DNA of 64,000 nt from Bacillota bacterium (GTDB taxonomy: Bacteria; Bacillota; Clostridia; Acetivibrionales; DTU013): assembly GCA_023435745.1 (NCBI GenBank), contig JAEZMD010000016.1, forward strand, positions 1 to 64,000, read 5' to 3'. This document shows, in pieces, positions 17,119 through 26,142 of the stretch. The stretch's first letter is position 1; every line of letters starts with the position of its first letter. The notes beneath the pieces are model-generated. The model was not told where the DNA came from and made no database searches. It saw nothing but the letters and a program-made list of their open reading frames with translations. Both the position numbers and the translations under genes were made by a program.

Positions 17119-18006
17119 CTAAAAGTTTACTTCTGATTTTTGACTAAATCTGAAGCTGATGATTGTTATAACCAAAATAATAATAAACAGTAAAAATGCC
17201 GCCGCTGTGGCAATTCCCATTTCCATTGTTTTAAATGCACGCTCATAAATAAATTGAACGATTGTCTCCGTCTTAAACAGAGGACCACCCTTTGTCGTTA
17301 CATATACTTGGTCGAACACCTGGAATGACCCAATGATTGAGGTAATCATTGTAAATGCAATCGTTGGTGCAATAGAAGGAATGGTAATGCTAAAAAAGCT
17401 TTTGGTTTTTGTTGCGCCATCAATTCCTGCCGCTTCATATAATTGCCTTGGCACACCCTGTAATGCCGCTATAAAAATTACCATGTTAAAGCCAAAGCTT
17501 TTAAAAATACTGATAAACATAACTGTCGGCATAGCCCAGGTAGTGCTGTTGAGCAAGTCGGGTACTTTTATTCCCCATGATTTTATAATTGCCGGAACAA
17601 TGCCAATATTATAATTGAATAACATACCAAAAGAAAGGGCGATAACCGTCATAGAGCAGACCACAGGCAAAAAGTAGATTGTCCTAAACACAGCGTTCAA
17701 TTTGGATACCTTACTAACACCAACCGCAACAAATAGACTAATCATATTTTGCAAAGGAACAACTACTAATGTAAAATAAACCGTATTTTTTAAGCTATTC
17801 CAAAAACGTTCTGCCTCCAGGACAGTCCGATAATTACTAAAGCCTATAAAATCAAACTTTGACAGCATGATATCAAAATCAAAAAAACTGGAGATTAATG
17901 ATGCAATAAGGGGAAAGATTACAAATACAAGCAATGTACAACAAGAAGGAAGAATAAACAGATACCCAATAAAATTTCTATTGTTCATCAGAGATTTTGT
18001 CTTCAT
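17119..18006 (-). CDS. carbohydrate ABC transporter permease (MalF/UgpA type)
   Basis: About 295 residues with six predicted helices and the EAA loop YEAAGIDGATKTKSFFSITIP (core EAAGIDGATK). It pairs with the MalG-type permease 14 bases downstream. I choose the ATG at 18006 (MKTKSLMNNRNF) because GGGGTG lies just upstream; the longer frame from 18066 would run through the strong stem-loop at 18028-18072, which separates this gene from the binding-protein gene. Confidence 0.93.
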   Translation of the reverse strand: MKTKSLMNNRNFIGYLFILPSCCTLLVFVIFPLIASLISSFFDFDIMLSKFDFIGFSNYRTVLEAERFWNSLKNTVYFTLVVVPLQNMISLFVAVGVSKVSKLNAVFRTIYFLPVVCSMTVIALSFGMLFNYNIGIVPAIIKSWGIKVPDLLNSTTWAMPTVMFISIFKSFGFNMVIFIAALQGVPRQLYEAAGIDGATKTKSFFSITIPSIAPTIAFTMITSIIGSFQVFDQVYVTTKGGPLFKTETIVQFIYERAFKTMEMGIATAAAFLLFIIILVITIISFRFSQKSEVNF

Positions 18007-18027
18007 ACTACACCCCATGTCTTCGTA

Positions 18028-18072
18028 AATGCATTGCAAGAGATTCTGTTTCCAGAACTCTTGCAATGCATT
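18028..18072 (-). other. strong intercistronic stem-loop between binding-protein and permease genes
   Basis: Arms 18028-18042 (AATGCATTGCAAGAG) and 18058-18072 are perfect inverted repeats of 15 bp. The stem continues with 5 more pairs (18044-18048 with 18053-18057) past one bulged A, leaving the 4-base loop TTTC. It starts 11 bases after the binding-protein stop. No T-run of terminator length follows. Such hairpins commonly protect the upstream message from 3' exonucleases, giving more binding protein than permease. Confidence 0.75.
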
Positions 18073-18083
18073 AATTCGGTAGT

Positions 18084-19391
18084 TTATTTCTCTGTAGCTA
18101 AAATTTTATCCAGATCAGTATTAGCTTTATCCAGAGCTTCTTGCACATCCGCATTATTCAGGAAAATTTCATCGAAATATTTTCCTGTTACATCAGACAA
18201 GATTTTTTGAGAATTTACAATGCCCAAAAGCCACGGCTGGGCAATCTTCCCAGATTCCAAGAATACTGCCAAATCAGGGTTCTCAGCAATTAACTCCTTA
18301 TCTTCCGCTAAATCTGTACGGATTGGAGGGAATGCAACACCGGTAGACCATTCTTTTTGTACGTCTTTGCCGAACCACCACTGTGCAAAATCATATACGC
18401 CAGCTTTTGTTGCTTCATTTTTCACGCCTTTTGCTGTTATGTGGAAGGATAAACCCGCGCCAAAGGTTACTTGTTTAACAGGTCCAGCTGGAACCAAACT
18501 CAAACCATAATTGATTCCTGCTTCCTTCACCTGCGGAGTCTGCCATGGTCCGTCAATCATCATGCCCAGTTTACCAGCTGTAAACATCTGACCGCCATTA
18601 GAGTTAGTGGCAGGGGAAACACCTTCTTTATAAAGATCTGCAAAAAATTGAACAGCCTCTACCGATTTTGGAGAATTGATGGTAGCTGTTTTAGTGCTAT
18701 AATCCATAATATCTCCACCGTTAGCCCATAAATGCTGTACCAGGCTAACCCAGCCGGTAGGAATAAAAAAGCCATATTCGCCATTGGCTTCATTGGTCAT
18801 TGCACGCGCCCAAGTCGCCAGCTCATCCCATGTTTTGGGGGGACTAGAAATATCCAGGCCTGCCGCTTGTGCCATATCTTTATTATAATACAAGCAATGA
18901 TTAAAGAAGTTCATTGGAATGCCAATATAATCGCCTTTATATTTAATCATGTCCTTAAATGTCTCGGGAAACAAAGATTCGTCAATCATTTTTGCTTCGT
19001 AGAAATCATTAACCGGAACAATCGCACCCATATTCGCGTATGTAGCAATATTCTCCGGACCAAAGCAAATAAAGTCGGGTCCTTGATTGGAAGATGCCGA
19101 AGTAGAAAGTTTCTGATAAACCAATTCCCAATCCATGATTTCCATGTTGACATAATATTTATCAGAGGTTTCATTATATCGCTCTACAATTGCTTCCAGG
19201 GTAGAGCGGTCCGAACCGCCAAAGCCATTCCAAAAAGAAATTTCAGTTTTTCCCGCCGGAGTACTCGAACCCGTCGTCGTACCCGGATCCGTTTTTTCTG
19301 GGTCGTTCTTTTGAGTTGTCCCACAACCGGACATAAAGACCATCACTGCCACAAGTACGATACAGATAATGCTTAATTTGCTTTTTTTCAT
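18084..19391 (-). CDS. extracellular sugar-binding lipoprotein of an ABC importer
   Basis: 435 residues. The signal ends in the lipobox FMSGC, followed by a Thr/Pro/Ser-rich linker and then TEISFWNGFGGSDRSTLEAI, the start of the CUT1 cluster-1 solute-binding fold. Later motifs such as GKLGMMIDGPWQ are typical of the family. It captures the oligosaccharide outside the membrane for the two permeases. It is the first gene of the operon and diverges from the GntR-type regulator gene over a 345-base region carrying several operator-like elements. Confidence 0.94.
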   Translation of the reverse strand: MKKSKLSIICIVLVAVMVFMSGCGTTQKNDPEKTDPGTTTGSSTPAGKTEISFWNGFGGSDRSTLEAIVERYNETSDKYYVNMEIMDWELVYQKLSTSASSNQGPDFICFGPENIATYANMGAIVPVNDFYEAKMIDESLFPETFKDMIKYKGDYIGIPMNFFNHCLYYNKDMAQAAGLDISSPPKTWDELATWARAMTNEANGEYGFFIPTGWVSLVQHLWANGGDIMDYSTKTATINSPKSVEAVQFFADLYKEGVSPATNSNGGQMFTAGKLGMMIDGPWQTPQVKEAGINYGLSLVPAGPVKQVTFGAGLSFHITAKGVKNEATKAGVYDFAQWWFGKDVQKEWSTGVAFPPIRTDLAEDKELIAENPDLAVFLESGKIAQPWLLGIVNSQKILSDVTGKYFDEIFLNNADVQEALDKANTDLDKILATEK

Positions 19392-19456
19392 AATATCCTC
19401 CTTAAATTTTATTTTCTACACTGCATTTTCTCTTCCTTCATTTCCAGTATCGCAAG

Positions 19457-19470
19457 ATATACTAAGAATA
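19457..19470 (+). promoter_or_regulatory. third operator-like element (12/14)
   Basis: ATATACTAAGAATA matches the left arm of the main repeat (19607-19620) at 12 of 14 positions and lies 66 bases upstream of the binding-protein start. Together with the main pair it would allow DNA looping by the regulator. Confidence 0.4.
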
Positions 19471-19526
19471 CTTAATATGTGGTTATGAAACTTTATTTTT
19501 CAAAGACGCCTCCTTTTTGCACTTAT

Positions 19527-19540
19527 TTTGTTGCAACAAA
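19527..19540. promoter_or_regulatory. 14-bp perfect palindrome
   Basis: TTTGTTGCAACAAA is a perfect palindrome with a central GC step, in the style of LacI-family operators, midway between the binding-protein gene and the main operator pair. Its sequence does not resemble the ACTAAGGTTA element. Confidence 0.4.
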
Positions 19541-19606
19541 CCAATTTTTCGAAAAAATCATTGTCCTATTTTGTATATTTATTATATATTAAATTATCTA
19601 TACTTT

Positions 19607-19650
19607 ATATACTAAGGTTAGTATTTTTTTATATATTAACCTTAGTATAT
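19607..19650. promoter_or_regulatory. paired operator: 14-bp inverted repeat between regulator and transport operon
   Basis: ATATACTAAGGTTA (19607-19620) and its exact reverse complement (19637-19650) are separated by 16 bases, so the arm centres are 30 bases apart, about three helical turns on one DNA face. Each arm is itself partly symmetric (ACTAA-GG-TTAGT). The position directly upstream of the regulator's -35 box suggests binding by that regulator. Confidence 0.7.
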
Positions 19651-19653
19651 TTG

Positions 19654-19682
19654 TTGACTTTCAAATTTCAAACAACTAAACT
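19654..19682 (+). promoter_or_regulatory. sigma-A promoter candidate of the GntR-type regulator
   Basis: TTGACT (19654-19659), a 17-base spacer and TAAACT (19677-19682). The -35 box begins 4 bases after the operator repeat, so the regulator probably controls its own gene. Confidence 0.55.
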
Positions 19683-19736
19683 ATAGAAAAAACCCCTGTA
19701 TGTCTTCTCCTGAAAAAATACGAAAGGAAGTTTTTT

Positions 19737-20855
19737 ATGCCGAACAGATCAAACAAGATTCCTCCTCTTTACAACCAAATAGCCAATGAAATAAAGGAAC
19801 AGATCCTGTCCGGTGTGTTTCGGCCCGGAGACAGATTGCCTTCAGAAAATGAAATAGCAAAGCACTTCTGTGTTAGCATAATCACGTCTAAACGCGCACT
19901 CAATGAATTGGTTGACACAAATCTGATTGTAAGAATTAAAGGGAAGGGCAGTTTCGTTGCAGGCAAAGACGGACTGGACATTTTAAATTCCCGAAGATCC
20001 AGCTTTAAAGGGATCATTGGAATTATCGTTCCTACGATTTGTATGCCGATAGAAAGCTCCCTTTTCTATTTAATCCAGTCAAGAATGCACTCCTTAGGCT
20101 ATCATACCTTAATCAGGGTTACAGATGGCCAAATTGAAAAGGAGAAAGAAGCAATTAAAATGTTTTTAGCCTTCGGTGTTCGCGGTTTTATTATTTTTCC
20201 TGCCATTCTTTCCGAGGCAAATCATCCATATAATGAAGAAATCCTGCGCCTGTCCTTAGATCGCTTTCCTCATGTTTTAATAGATAGAAATCTCCCTCAC
20301 CTAATTAGCAGCAGTGTTGTTTCCGATAACAAAACCGTAGCCTGTGAAGTGGTGGAATCATTATTGTCGGACGGGCACAAAGAAATTCTTTTATTCACCC
20401 AACGTGACACAAACTCTGCTACACATGAACGTTTACTTGGCTTTGAAGAAGGTTTCATGCATTTTAATAAACCAATTGATAAACGGCTATGGTTTACAGC
20501 CTTGGATCCGCCCGGCAATCCCAACTTAGACGCTGCCTTACAAGCTTTTTTAAGCGAGCATCCAAATGCGACCGCCGGTATTGCTATTGATACTCCCCTT
20601 GCCAGCGTAGTTTATGCTATCCTGCACCAATTTGGCAAAAGCGTACCGGATAAGTTCAAACTTGTTTCATTCGATGACCCCAGATTGCCTTTTGTTCCCT
20701 ATGTAAAGCAGGATGTATCTTCAATCGCAGAAAAAGCCATCCAAATTTTGATTTCACAAATGGAAGACACTTACAAGGTTATCAGTGAAAAAGTACCCGC
20801 ATCTTTTATTAAGGATGTTACCTATCCGTTGCCCTTTGGTATAGAAAACCTTTAA
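19737..20855 (+). CDS. GntR-type HTH regulator with LacI-type sugar-binding domain (AraR-like architecture)
   Basis: 372 residues. Residues about 10-80 are a GntR winged helix (QIANEIKEQILSGVFRPGDRLP, core GVFRPGDRLPSENEIA), and residues about 95-370 are a periplasmic-binding-protein-like effector domain with the LacI-family block FVPYVKQDVSSIAEKA. This order is that of B. subtilis AraR, an arabinose-responsive repressor, but the effector here is unknown. AGGAAG precedes the ATG. It is divergent from the transport and glycosidase operon and is inferred to repress it. It ends 17 bases from the convergent V-ATPase subunit D gene. Confidence 0.92.
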   Translation: MPNRSNKIPPLYNQIANEIKEQILSGVFRPGDRLPSENEIAKHFCVSIITSKRALNELVDTNLIVRIKGKGSFVAGKDGLDILNSRRSSFKGIIGIIVPTICMPIESSLFYLIQSRMHSLGYHTLIRVTDGQIEKEKEAIKMFLAFGVRGFIIFPAILSEANHPYNEEILRLSLDRFPHVLIDRNLPHLISSSVVSDNKTVACEVVESLLSDGHKEILLFTQRDTNSATHERLLGFEEGFMHFNKPIDKRLWFTALDPPGNPNLDAALQAFLSEHPNATAGIAIDTPLASVVYAILHQFGKSVPDKFKLVSFDDPRLPFVPYVKQDVSSIAEKAIQILISQMEDTYKVISEKVPASFIKDVTYPLPFGIENL

Positions 20856-20872
20856 ATGCGTTTTTAAGAATG

Positions 20873-21535
20873 CTACGCCTGCCTTTCCTTGTAATGATGT
20901 GCCTGCTCCAGCATCATATCCTTGACCTTCATCAGCCTGGTCAGGTTTCCGCGCTCATTCTCATCAAGCTTCATGACGATGTACTTGATCGTTTCCTCCA
21001 GATTCGGTATCAGCACATATTCAAGTGCGTTGACACGGCGGCGGGTTTTTTCGATCTCATCAGCCATCAGCTGAGCGGTTTTTTCCAGCTCGGCCAGCTT
21101 CAAAAGGTCCTCTGTCAAGCCAGACAACGTTGAAATGGCGCCGTCCAGCTCCCCCGTTGTATTGGCGAAGCCATAGGGATAAATATCTCCTTCATCGTCG
21201 GATTTGTAGGTAAATGTCAGAACCGGAACATCCACGCTCATGATGTTGCGCGTCGATGTGTCCAGTTCGATGGTCTGCTTGGGAAACATCAGCGCCTCCT
21301 CCAGCAGCTCCGAATTCATCTCGGCTCTGGCCATGACAAAGCGTGAATGAACGATCTGAAGCTTCGCCTCCACTATTTCGCGAAGGCTTTTGTTTTCCCG
21401 GACTACCTCCAGAAATCTCTTCATCAATTCATCCCGCTTATCCTTTAACAGCTTGTGTCCTCTTCTCGCGGTCTTCAGCCTTTTTTTCAGGCCTGTAAGG
21501 ACCATTCGGGTCGGGTTCACATTCATTCGGGCCAT
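20873..21535 (-). CDS. ntpD: V-type ATP synthase subunit D
   Basis: About 220 residues. The central-stalk (rotor shaft) subunit, a long antiparallel coiled coil: NPTRMVLTGLKKRLKTARRGHKLLK at the N-terminus (core LTGLKKRLKTARRG) and RRRVNALEYVLIPNLEETI near the C-terminus. I use the ATG at 21535 (MARMNVNPTRM) because AAGGAG lies 10 bases upstream; the frame extends to 21583 but would overlap subunit B. It is the last gene of the operon. Confidence 0.96.
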   Translation of the reverse strand: MARMNVNPTRMVLTGLKKRLKTARRGHKLLKDKRDELMKRFLEVVRENKSLREIVEAKLQIVHSRFVMARAEMNSELLEEALMFPKQTIELDTSTRNIMSVDVPVLTFTYKSDDEGDIYPYGFANTTGELDGAISTLSGLTEDLLKLAELEKTAQLMADEIEKTRRRVNALEYVLIPNLEETIKYIVMKLDENERGNLTRLMKVKDMMLEQAHHYKERQA

Positions 21536-21554
21536 AGTTCCTGATCTCCTTCCC

Positions 21555-22931
21555 TCAGGCCTTTTCTGGCAGGTATTTGTCAATAAACTCCTGCTTGATA
21601 CGCTTCAATTCACCTACAGGCAGGATAGACAACAGCTTCCAGCCAAGCTCAAGCGTTTCGATTATGGATCTGTCCTTATCAAAGCCCTGGGCTACATACT
21701 CAGCCTCAAAGGCGTCGGCAAAGCTGGCATAGAGCTTATCCACATCTGTCAGAGCGGCGTCGCCAAGGATGACTGCCAGTTCCTTCGCTTCCTTGCCTCT
21801 TGCATAGGCGGCAAAGAGCTGATTCATTGTATTGGCATGATCCTCACGGGTCTTGCCGTTTCCGATTCCCTTATCCTTCAGACGGGACAGAGACGGCAGG
21901 ACATCGATTGGAGGCGTAACACCTTTTTTATGGAGCTCACGGCTCAGAATGATCTGTCCTTCGGTGATATACCCTGTCAGGTCCGGGATCGGATGCGTCT
22001 TGTCATCCTCGGGCATAGTCAGGATCGGTATTAGCGTAATGCTTCCGTCAAAGCCTTTCTTACGGCCTGCACGTTCATAAAGCGTAGCAAGGTCGGTGTA
22101 TAAATATCCCGGATATCCGCGGCGTCCCGGAACTTCCTTACGGGCTGCAGATACCTCACGCAGCGCTTCGGCATAATTGGTGATATCGGTCAGAATAACC
22201 AGCACATGCATACCCTTCTCAAAGGCAAGATATTCTGCGGCGGACAACGCCATACGCGGGGTGGATATACGTTCAACGGCAGGGTCATTGGCAAGATTCA
22301 TGAAAAGCACCGCTCTGTCAATGGCTCCCGTTCTTTTAAAATCACTGATAAAGAAATCCGCCTCTTCAAAGGTGATTCCTATTGCGCCAAATACAACCGC
22401 AAACTTACTGTCCCCACCAAGAACCTTTGCCTGACGGGCAATCTGTGCCGCAAGCTGGGCATGGGGCAGACCGGAGCCGGAAAAGATGGGCAGCTTCTGA
22501 CCGCGCACCAGCGTATTGAGCCCGTCAATGGCTGATACACCGGTCTGGATAAACTCCGACGGATAGTCGCGTGCCGCCGGATTCATCGGCAGTCCGTTGA
22601 TATCCAGCCTGGCATCGGGAATGACCTCAGGTCCGCCGTCAATAGGCTTTCCGAGACCGTCAAAAACACGTCCGAGCATATCCATTGAAACAGGCAGCTC
22701 CATTCCGCACCCTAAAAAACGAACCTTGCTGCTTGACAGGTTAATACCGACAGCACTTTCAAATAACTGGACTACAGCATTGGATCCGTCGATCTCCAAT
22801 ACCTTGCAGCGTCGAACCTCTCCGTTGCCCAGTTCAATTTCACCCAATTCATTGAAGGTAACGCCTTCAACATTCTGCACCAACATTAAAGGGCCGGCAA
22901 CTTCGGCTATGGAACGATATTCCTTCAACAT
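21555..22931 (-). CDS. ntpB: V-type ATP synthase subunit B
   Basis: 458 residues, the non-catalytic nucleotide-site subunit of the V1 head. It has the expected degenerate P-loop region (SGSGLPHAQLAAQIARQA) and the family signature PGRRGYPGYLYTDLATLYERAG. It starts 2 bases after the subunit A stop, so the two head subunits are translated together in equal amounts. Confidence 0.98.
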   Translation of the reverse strand: MLKEYRSIAEVAGPLMLVQNVEGVTFNELGEIELGNGEVRRCKVLEIDGSNAVVQLFESAVGINLSSSKVRFLGCGMELPVSMDMLGRVFDGLGKPIDGGPEVIPDARLDINGLPMNPAARDYPSEFIQTGVSAIDGLNTLVRGQKLPIFSGSGLPHAQLAAQIARQAKVLGGDSKFAVVFGAIGITFEEADFFISDFKRTGAIDRAVLFMNLANDPAVERISTPRMALSAAEYLAFEKGMHVLVILTDITNYAEALREVSAARKEVPGRRGYPGYLYTDLATLYERAGRKKGFDGSITLIPILTMPEDDKTHPIPDLTGYITEGQIILSRELHKKGVTPPIDVLPSLSRLKDKGIGNGKTREDHANTMNQLFAAYARGKEAKELAVILGDAALTDVDKLYASFADAFEAEYVAQGFDKDRSIIETLELGWKLLSILPVGELKRIKQEFIDKYLPEKA

Positions 22932-22933
22932 GC

Positions 22934-24757
22934 TTATTCACCCTCCTTTGAAAGCAGTGCATCCATCTGGTCAGCCAGTTCTTTTTCAATCTCGCCGTAT
23001 TCCAGATCTATCCTATCTGTTGGGACATATTTTGCACGGCCAATTTTCTCCCTGACCGGCAATCCGAAAAGCGACTTCGGATCCACATTCTTTTTAACAG
23101 CGCTCTGAGACATATTGTAATAGGTTAGTATCAATTTAAGCATTCTGAACTGCTTGTTCAGCGTCGAGTAGGTATCTACCTCATGGAAGGCGTCCTGATG
23201 CAGATAATCCTCGCGGATTGAACGGGCGACCTCCATTGTGACCCTGTCCTTTGCAGATAACGCATCCACACCGACCAGCCTGACGATCTCATCAAGCTCA
23301 GCTTCCTCCTGAAGAATCTTCATCATCTCCGCCCGGTAACTGTTATATTCTCTCGAGACATTGCTGCTGTACCAGTCCGTCATCTTGTCAGCGTACAGCG
23401 AATAGCTGGTCAGCCAGTTGATAGCAGGGAAGTGCCTGCGGTAAGCAAGGTTGGAATCCAATCCCCAGAATACCTTGACGATACGCAGTGTCGCCTGTGT
23501 GACCGGCTCGGATATATCACCGCCCGGAGGCGAAACGGCGCCGATAGCGCAAAGCGATCCAATCCGTTCCCCTGATGAACCCAGGGTGACGACCCTTCCG
23601 GCACGTTCATAAAACTGAGCAAGCCTGGAAGAAAGATATGCAGGATAGCCCTCCTCGCCGGGCATTTCCTCAAGACGCCCCGACATCTCACGCAGAGCTT
23701 CCGCCCAACGGGAAGTGGAATCGGCAAGCAGCGCCACGGAATAACCCATATCCCGGAAGTATTCTGCAATAGTGATTCCCGTATATATGGAAGCCTCACG
23801 GGCTGCAACCGGCATGTCCGACGTATTTGCGATCAGAACCGTTCTCTTCATCAGAGGCTCTCCGCTCTTTGGATCCTTGAGCTCCGGGAACTCCATCAAA
23901 ACATCCGTCATTTCGTTTCCGCGCTCACCGCATCCGATGTAAACAACCAGATCAGCATCCGCCCATTTAGCCAGCTGATGCTGAACAACGGTCTTGCCGC
24001 TGCCGAATGGACCCGGAACCGCAGCTACGCCGCCCTTTGCGATTGGGAACAAGGTATCGATGATTCTCTGTCCTGTGACCATCGGCTCATCAGGCGACAG
24101 CTTTGTTTTGTATGGTCTTTCTTTTCTGACAGGCCACTTTTGCAGCATTGGCAGGTTTTTGACCAAGCCGTCAGCCATCTTGATGACAGCAACAGTTTCC
24201 TCTATGGTAAACTCGCCCTCGTAGATTGCTTCGATCGTTCCCTCAAGCCCTACAGGAACCATGATCCGATGCTCAAAAATAATGTTTTCCTGAACGGTTC
24301 CCAGAATATCTCCGGCAGTCACAAAATCTCCCACTGCCGCTTTGGGTTTGAACAGCCACTTTTTATCACGATCCAGCGCCGGAATTGTGATTCCGCGAGT
24401 GATGTTGCTTCCAACGGCCTGCCTCATAGCTTCCAGAGGACGCTGTATCCCGTCGAACATGTTTTCCAGCAGACCCGGTCCAAGCTCGACACTCAGAGGC
24501 ACTCCCGTGGATTCGACCGGGCTGCCCGGTCCCAGACCGGATGTTTCCTCATATACCTGTATGGATGCCCTGTCGCCGTGGATCTCCAATATCTCGCCGA
24601 TGAGATGCTGCTCACTGACACGAACCACGTCAAACATGTTGGCATCCCGCATCCCTTCAGCAATAACCAAAGGACCCGATACCTTGCTAATCCTTCCCTG
24701 GCTCAATCCATATCCCTCACTTTCAGCTTTATCCGTTTGCGAATTATCCGCAAACAT
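22934..24757 (-). CDS. ntpA: V-type ATP synthase catalytic subunit A
   Basis: 607 residues. The Walker A loop is GPFGSGKTV, followed by the catalytic glutamate block YIGCGERGNEMTD and the Walker B region VALLADSTSRWAEALRE. The roughly 90-residue insertion typical of A subunits (about 115-200, with GTIEAIYEGEFTIEE) is present, which separates it from F-type beta. The RBS is weak (GGAAAC); the start is otherwise unambiguous from alignment to family N-termini. Confidence 0.98.
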   Translation of the reverse strand: MFADNSQTDKAESEGYGLSQGRISKVSGPLVIAEGMRDANMFDVVRVSEQHLIGEILEIHGDRASIQVYEETSGLGPGSPVESTGVPLSVELGPGLLENMFDGIQRPLEAMRQAVGSNITRGITIPALDRDKKWLFKPKAAVGDFVTAGDILGTVQENIIFEHRIMVPVGLEGTIEAIYEGEFTIEETVAVIKMADGLVKNLPMLQKWPVRKERPYKTKLSPDEPMVTGQRIIDTLFPIAKGGVAAVPGPFGSGKTVVQHQLAKWADADLVVYIGCGERGNEMTDVLMEFPELKDPKSGEPLMKRTVLIANTSDMPVAAREASIYTGITIAEYFRDMGYSVALLADSTSRWAEALREMSGRLEEMPGEEGYPAYLSSRLAQFYERAGRVVTLGSSGERIGSLCAIGAVSPPGGDISEPVTQATLRIVKVFWGLDSNLAYRRHFPAINWLTSYSLYADKMTDWYSSNVSREYNSYRAEMMKILQEEAELDEIVRLVGVDALSAKDRVTMEVARSIREDYLHQDAFHEVDTYSTLNKQFRMLKLILTYYNMSQSAVKKNVDPKSLFGLPVREKIGRAKYVPTDRIDLEYGEIEKELADQMDALLSKEGE

Positions 24758-24781
24758 TAAGAATTAGTTTCCTGTATGCAT

Positions 24782-25102
24782 TTACTCATCCCGGAAAAGG
24801 ATGTCGGCGCCAACCGCCTTTTCAACACATCTTTTCACACCGTTCATCCCAATCCCCAAGCTTCCCTGGATTCCCGGGATCGGGATGATAGCCGGAAAAC
24901 GCCTTTCCCGGTATTGATTGATTTCATTTTCAATATTGGCGGCAGTCTGCTCAGTAATATAAATCACCGCATACCGATCCTCCGCCAGATCCGACAAAAC
25001 CGCGGCGGCCTGTTCCCTGCTCTCCACTGGGAAAACGGAGAAGCCCAGTGCAATAAAGCCCATTACCGCATCTTTTTCTCCGATCACTCCGATTTTATAC
25101 AT
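24782..25102 (-). CDS. ntpG: V-type ATP synthase subunit F
   Basis: 106 residues, a Rossmann-like small central-stalk subunit: YKIGVIGEKDAVMGFIALGFSVFPV at the N-terminus (core GVIGEKDAVMGF) and VIYITEQTAANIE in the middle. It overlaps the subunit C gene by 8 bases. In the Enterococcus nomenclature this subunit is NtpG. Confidence 0.93.
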   Translation of the reverse strand: MYKIGVIGEKDAVMGFIALGFSVFPVESREQAAAVLSDLAEDRYAVIYITEQTAANIENEINQYRERRFPAIIPIPGIQGSLGIGMNGVKRCVEKAVGADILFRDE

Positions 25103-26105
25103 AACCTTCCCGCAACCTTTCCCGTATCAGATCAACAGGCAATTTATTGATCTTGCCGGTCATAATGATCCTGACATTCCTGATTTCGGTCTCTTTTGCA
25201 AAAAGGTAGGCTATCAGTGGTTCAACACCCATCGTTACCATTTTTGCCTCACGGACAAATTTCATTAACAAATCGTCCAACAGCTTCTCGAGACCAGAAA
25301 TATTATTTTTAGCCTTATACAGCTCCCAGCCTTTGCCGGTCACCTCTCCATACTCGCTGGTGCGGATCTCCTCAACAAAATCGTCAACAGGCTTTTCACC
25401 GTTTTCAAGCCAGACCTTTTCCCGGATTGATCCATCCTCCAGCAGCAGCTTCCTGATAAAATCCCAGGACTTGTTTAGTGACCTTGCACGAATAAACATT
25501 TTAATATTGGTGATATCCGTCATGATTCTCGCAATTGTGTGAAGATACGGACTTCCGATCCCGTTCAGATCCGCCGTGAGCTGGCGATAGGATGCCCTGT
25601 CCAGTAAAAGGTCCACTGCCTGGGGATCCTGTGTTCTGGAAAAAACGTCACGGGTCTCCTCGATCATCTCCTGCATGATCGGTGTAAGCTCACTGTAGTC
25701 CCGCTCCCTGATCATACGGCTCATTGCTTCACTGCCAATCGTACCTGTTTCCATCAGAATAGGCAGTGTCTGCTTTCCTGAAAACTCAGCCTTAAGCAGA
25801 ACCTTGATATTGAAATAATCGTGCCGTCTCTGAAAGGCCTTCAACAGTTCGGCTTGCGGAGCTATTTCCATCAGCAGCTGATAGCATTTTTGCATTTCTC
25901 CTGCCAACAGCTCCTCAAATGCAAAAACACTGGTGGTGTTGCCGCCCGTCTTTCCATACTCCGATTCTGCCAGCACCTTGTAAGCCTCTGCAGCTACAGG
26001 AGCCTCAAGCATCCTGTCGAAATGGCTCTTACCCAGCAATTTCGGCTCCTTTGCCCTTATTCGGGCAGAAGCATATGCATAATCACCCTCGTTAATTCTC
26101 AGCAT
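25095..26105 (-). CDS. ntpC: V-type ATP synthase subunit C
   Basis: 336 residues, the AC39/subunit d family that caps the membrane ring and couples it to the central stalk. YAYASARIRAKEPKLL near the N-terminus and PLIAYLFAKETEIRNVRIIM near the C-terminus (core YLFAKETEIRNVRI) are family signatures. It is predicted to be soluble and mostly helical, and lies between E and F as in other clostridial operons. Confidence 0.94.
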   Translation of the reverse strand: MLRINEGDYAYASARIRAKEPKLLGKSHFDRMLEAPVAAEAYKVLAESEYGKTGGNTTSVFAFEELLAGEMQKCYQLLMEIAPQAELLKAFQRRHDYFNIKVLLKAEFSGKQTLPILMETGTIGSEAMSRMIRERDYSELTPIMQEMIEETRDVFSRTQDPQAVDLLLDRASYRQLTADLNGIGSPYLHTIARIMTDITNIKMFIRARSLNKSWDFIRKLLLEDGSIREKVWLENGEKPVDDFVEEIRTSEYGEVTGKGWELYKAKNNISGLEKLLDDLLMKFVREAKMVTMGVEPLIAYLFAKETEIRNVRIIMTGKINKLPVDLIRERLREGYV

Positions 26106-26142
26106 TATTTTCCCTCTATCATATACTGTGACATTTCAATCC

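Larger units (their letters stand above)
19392..19736. other. divergent regulatory region of the sugar operon and its regulator
   Basis: 345 bases, very AT-rich and gene-free. From left to right it holds the binding-protein RBS, an operator-like half element at 19457-19470, a 14-bp palindrome at 19527-19540, the paired operator arms at 19607-19650 and the regulator promoter at 19654-19682. TATAAT-like boxes occur on the minus strand but I could not settle on one promoter for the transport operon. Confidence 0.6.
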
